The translations under genes were made by a program, and so were the position numbers. A stretch of 5,863 nt of DNA from Bacteroidales bacterium (GTDB lineage Bacteria; Bacteroidota; Bacteroidia; Bacteroidales; VadinHA17), in assembly GCA_017882245.1 (NCBI GenBank), contig JADGPV010000194.1, positions 1-5,863 on the forward strand, read 5' to 3'. The notes below the pieces were generated by a model. That model was not told the DNA's origin, did no database searches, and saw only the letters and a program-made list of their open reading frames with translations. Of the stretch, positions 5,343 to 5,863 are shown in pieces (within the stretch, counting starts at the first letter, position 1; each line of letters begins with the position of its first letter).

Positions 5343-5863
5343 ATGGACTTCAGGTTTTTATACAACCGTACGAAGTACTTTATTATTAGTCCGGTTAAGG
5401 CATGGGAGGTCGTTCACCAGGAGAACAGGCCGATTAAAGATATAAGGGGCAGCTTCTTTCTGCCATTGATTATCCTTGCATCAATCAGTTCCTTTTTTGG
5501 CTCCATGTTCTTTATCAACAACACCCTCAAGCCCATGTATTCGGTACTGGCATGCATTAATACCTTCCTTTTTCTCTACCTTGGAGTGTACGCTTCGGCA
5601 TTCATTGTCAAGGAGATTACCAGGGCTCTTGACCTTGGACATGATTTTGTTGTCGCCTTTAAGCTGGTAGCCTACTCATTGACCCCCATCTTCCTTACGC
5701 TTACCATCAGTCGACTCATGGAATCACTTTTATTTATCAACTTGCTTGGCCTTTATGGATTGTACATCTTCTGGACAGGGATGAAGGAGATGGTCAATCC
5801 TCAGGAGCACAAGAAGTTGCCCATGCTTATAGCTACGGTTGTTTCAATGTCGATCATATTCGG
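5343..5863 (+). CDS. Yip1-like multi-pass membrane protein, 3' truncated by window edge
   Basis: An open frame of 173 full codons that runs off the right edge without a stop. The product begins MDFRFLYNRTKYFIISP with an amphipathic N-terminal region (about residues 1-37, including PVKAWEVV and EN-RP), followed by hydrophobic segments near 38-58, 66-89, 103-122, 129-146 and 159-173. The pattern of an N-terminal helix with a PxxAW element, then a five-helix hydrophobic core with AYSLTPIF (110-117) and GLYGLYIFWTGM (136-147), is that of the bacterial Yip1 / DUF1282 family, whose biochemical role is not settled. The C-terminus is outside the window. The frame has no internal stop, and membrane topology and start context support a real gene. 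The family call rests on pattern recognition alone and is less sure than the coding call. Confidence 0.75.
   Translation, partial: MDFRFLYNRTKYFIISPVKAWEVVHQENRPIKDIRGSFFLPLIILASISSFFGSMFFINNTLKPMYSVLACINTFLFLYLGVYASAFIVKEITRALDLGHDFVVAFKLVAYSLTPIFLTLTISRLMESLLFINLLGLYGLYIFWTGMKEMVNPQEHKKLPMLIATVVSMSIIF

Noticed and set aside
5476..5670. Plus-strand 64-codon frame within the Yip1-like gene
   Set aside because: It overlaps the longer Yip1-like frame that starts at 5343. Hydrophobic segments and start context support the longer frame.

Overview
The window looks like ordinary chromosomal DNA from a member of the Bacteroidota, probably Bacteroidales or a relative. Four things point that way. The large peptidase closely resembles Porphyromonas-type dipeptidyl peptidase 5 (comparison from memory, no search run). 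MiaA is of the GTGKD subtype that I associate with Bacteroides relatives. A perfect TAnnTTTG -7 promoter element lies just upstream of the peptidase. Most starts lack a Shine-Dalgarno sequence. I see no rRNA, tRNA, CRISPR array, insertion sequence or phage gene.

Layout, left to right. Positions 1-430 hold no convincing gene: there are two small dyad-symmetric elements (63-88 and 118-168), a short palindrome at 263-275, and the promoter of the first gene near 359-386. A lipoprotein S9 serine exopeptidase of DPP5 type follows on the + strand (431-2497). A 27-bp convergent gap separates it from a minus-strand cluster read right to left: miaA (tRNA dimethylallyltransferase, 5263-4334), a 70-nt spacer made largely of short repeats, a PnuC-family vitamin transporter (4263-3613), and a lipoprotein lactonase-type beta-propeller (3613-2525). 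The stop codon of the PnuC gene and the start codon of the propeller gene share one base (TAATG), so those two are probably translationally coupled. After a 79-bp divergent intergenic region, a + strand Yip1-like membrane protein begins at 5343 and runs off the right edge.

How the genes fit together. The peptidase probably trims dipeptides from oligopeptides in the cell envelope, as expected of a peptide-using bacterium. The minus-strand cluster combines tRNA A37 modification, uptake of a nicotinamide-riboside- or thiamine-like vitamin, and an exported propeller of unknown substrate. I see no single pathway joining them beyond probable co-transcription. I looked for an undescribed system and did not find strong evidence of one. 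The points most worth checking are the corrected peptidase start, the coupled transporter/exported propeller pair, the repeat-filled miaA-pnuC spacer, and the structured, possibly repeat-derived region at the left end.
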